Positions 13,265-13,972 of a stretch of 13,972 nt of DNA are shown piece by piece. The DNA comes from Phycisphaerae bacterium SM23_33. Its GTDB lineage: Bacteria > Planctomycetota > Phycisphaerae > SM23-33. The translations under genes were made by a program, and so were the position numbers. The DNA lies in the NCBI GenBank assembly GCA_001303665.1, contig LJUF01000138.1, positions 1 to 13,972 of the forward strand, given 5' to 3'. The notes under the pieces were generated by a model. That model made no database searches and had not been told where the DNA came from. It saw only the letters and a program-made list of their open reading frames with translations. How positions within the stretch are numbered: the first letter of the stretch is position 1; each line of letters opens with the position of its first letter.

Positions 13265-13972
13265 CTATTCCTTCTCCACCAGCGTCTCGATGATGGTGTT
13301 GACGTCCTGCTCGTACTGCTGGCCGAAGACCGAGACGATCAGGTGCCGCCAAAAGGCCTCGCGCTGCGTCAGCAGGAAGGACGAGCCGCCGCCTTCCTTG
13401 GCGATCCGGGCCAAGTCGGGCTGGACCGTCCGCCGCGGCTGACCTTGGTCGCTCGCCCCGCCGGTGTCGATGACGTTGATCGTGCCGCGATGCTGCTTGG
13501 TGAAGGTCTGGGCGTGCCGGAAGGCCGCCTGCCGCCCGGAGGAATGAATGGTTGAGTCGCCCACCAGGATGACCACCCACTTCCGCCCCGGCCGCCAGCC
13601 CATCCGCTTCAGGTCGGTCACCACGGCCAGGGCCTCCTGGATCGGCTCGGGCTCGTCGGCCCCGGAGGTCGCGACCAACTGGCCGATGAACTCCCGCACC
13701 GCCTGGTGGTCGTCGCTGACCTTCATCACCTTGACCGCGTCGGGCCCGTAGTCGGCGTCGTAGTCCTTGTACGCCACCACGCCGAACCGCGCGCCGGGCA
13801 CCAGGTGCGTGACCACCTTCATCACCGACTGGAGGCGCTTCTTGGCCTGCTCGATGTACGGGCTCATGCTGCCGGTGGCGTCGATGACCAGCACCACGTC
13901 CAGGCCTCTGCCGCGCAGCTCGCGGATCTTGCCGCCCAGGCCCCGCCCCGGCCCCAGCCCCGCTGTGCCGGG
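13265..13972 (-). CDS. VWA-domain protein, 5' end outside the window
   Basis: The frame is open to the window edge. Before the GTG at 13897 it reads LGGKIRELRGRGLDV directly into VVLVIDATGSMSPYIEQAKK, so the true start lies upstream of position 13972 on the - strand. The von Willebrand factor A fold is shown by the MIDAS DATGSM (a DxTxS variant), the second metal-site segment TSGADEPEPIQEAL and VVILVGDSTIHSSGR. A GLGPGRGLGGK glycine-rich stretch precedes the domain. These features resemble exported VWA proteins common in Planctomycetota-type genomes that bind partners through a divalent metal. The C-terminal tail (YEQDVNTIIETLVEKE) is charged. The stop TAG at 13265-13267 is 4 nt from the permease start, so the two are probably cotranscribed. 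Confidence 0.8.
   Translation of the reverse strand, partial: PGTAGLGPGRGLGGKIRELRGRGLDVVLVIDATGSMSPYIEQAKKRLQSVMKVVTHLVPGARFGVVAYKDYDADYGPDAVKVMKVSDDHQAVREFIGQLVATSGADEPEPIQEALAVVTDLKRMGWRPGRKWVVILVGDSTIHSSGRQAAFRHAQTFTKQHRGTINVIDTGGASDQGQPRRTVQPDLARIAKEGGGSSFLLTQREAFWRHLIVSVFGQQYEQDVNTIIETLVEKE

Noticed and set aside
12140..13555. A 471-codon + strand frame opposite the permease and VWA genes.
   Set aside because: Gly/Arg/Gln-rich shadow spanning two genes with recognisable motifs on the other strand.

Overview
The window is GC-rich throughout (GC-dominated third codon positions) and carries mostly bacterial envelope genes. Lipobox-type signal peptides, PD40/TolB-like propellers, a SUMF1-fold domain, a secreted-type VWA protein with a DATGSM MIDAS and an alginate-type MBOAT/SGNH pair together suggest a Planctomycetota-like organism (perhaps Phycisphaerae). 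That assignment is inference from gene content; there is no rRNA or tRNA here to settle it.

Layout. Positions 1-1994 hold + strand housekeeping genes: the 3' part of mnmE (tRNA wobble-uridine GTPase), a YbaK-type aminoacyl-tRNA deacylase and a small double-CPRCG zinc-ribbon protein. Positions 2129-5195 hold three - strand envelope genes: an alpha/beta-hydrolase lipoprotein, a PD40-type lipoprotein, and a CsgG/FlgO-like lipoprotein whose signal peptide lies in a different frame from its body, so it is a broken gene. Positions 5196-5341 look like a divergent control region, with a -10-like box on each strand.

Positions 5342-12078 hold five closely spaced + strand genes, a likely operon. They are two tandem paralogous PD40 propeller lipoproteins, a single 622-codon lipoprotein joining a SUMF1/FGE-fold domain to a complete histone-deacetylase-fold domain, an AlgI-like MBOAT O-acyltransferase and a membrane-anchored SGNH protein. 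The last two resemble the known polysaccharide O-acetylation pairs. The exported SUMF1-HDAC fusion beside an acetyl-transfer module is the most unusual content of the window. It suggests an envelope system that adds and removes acetyl groups, which is a hypothesis.

Positions 12017-13972 hold a convergent - strand pair: a VWA-domain protein cut by the window edge and, 4 nt after its stop, a binding-protein-dependent ABC permease homologue. The permease appears frame-broken near 13075, has degenerate EAA regions, and carries an in-frame 2 x 33-nt duplication in a conserved loop. I found no CRISPR array, insertion sequence, tRNA or rRNA.
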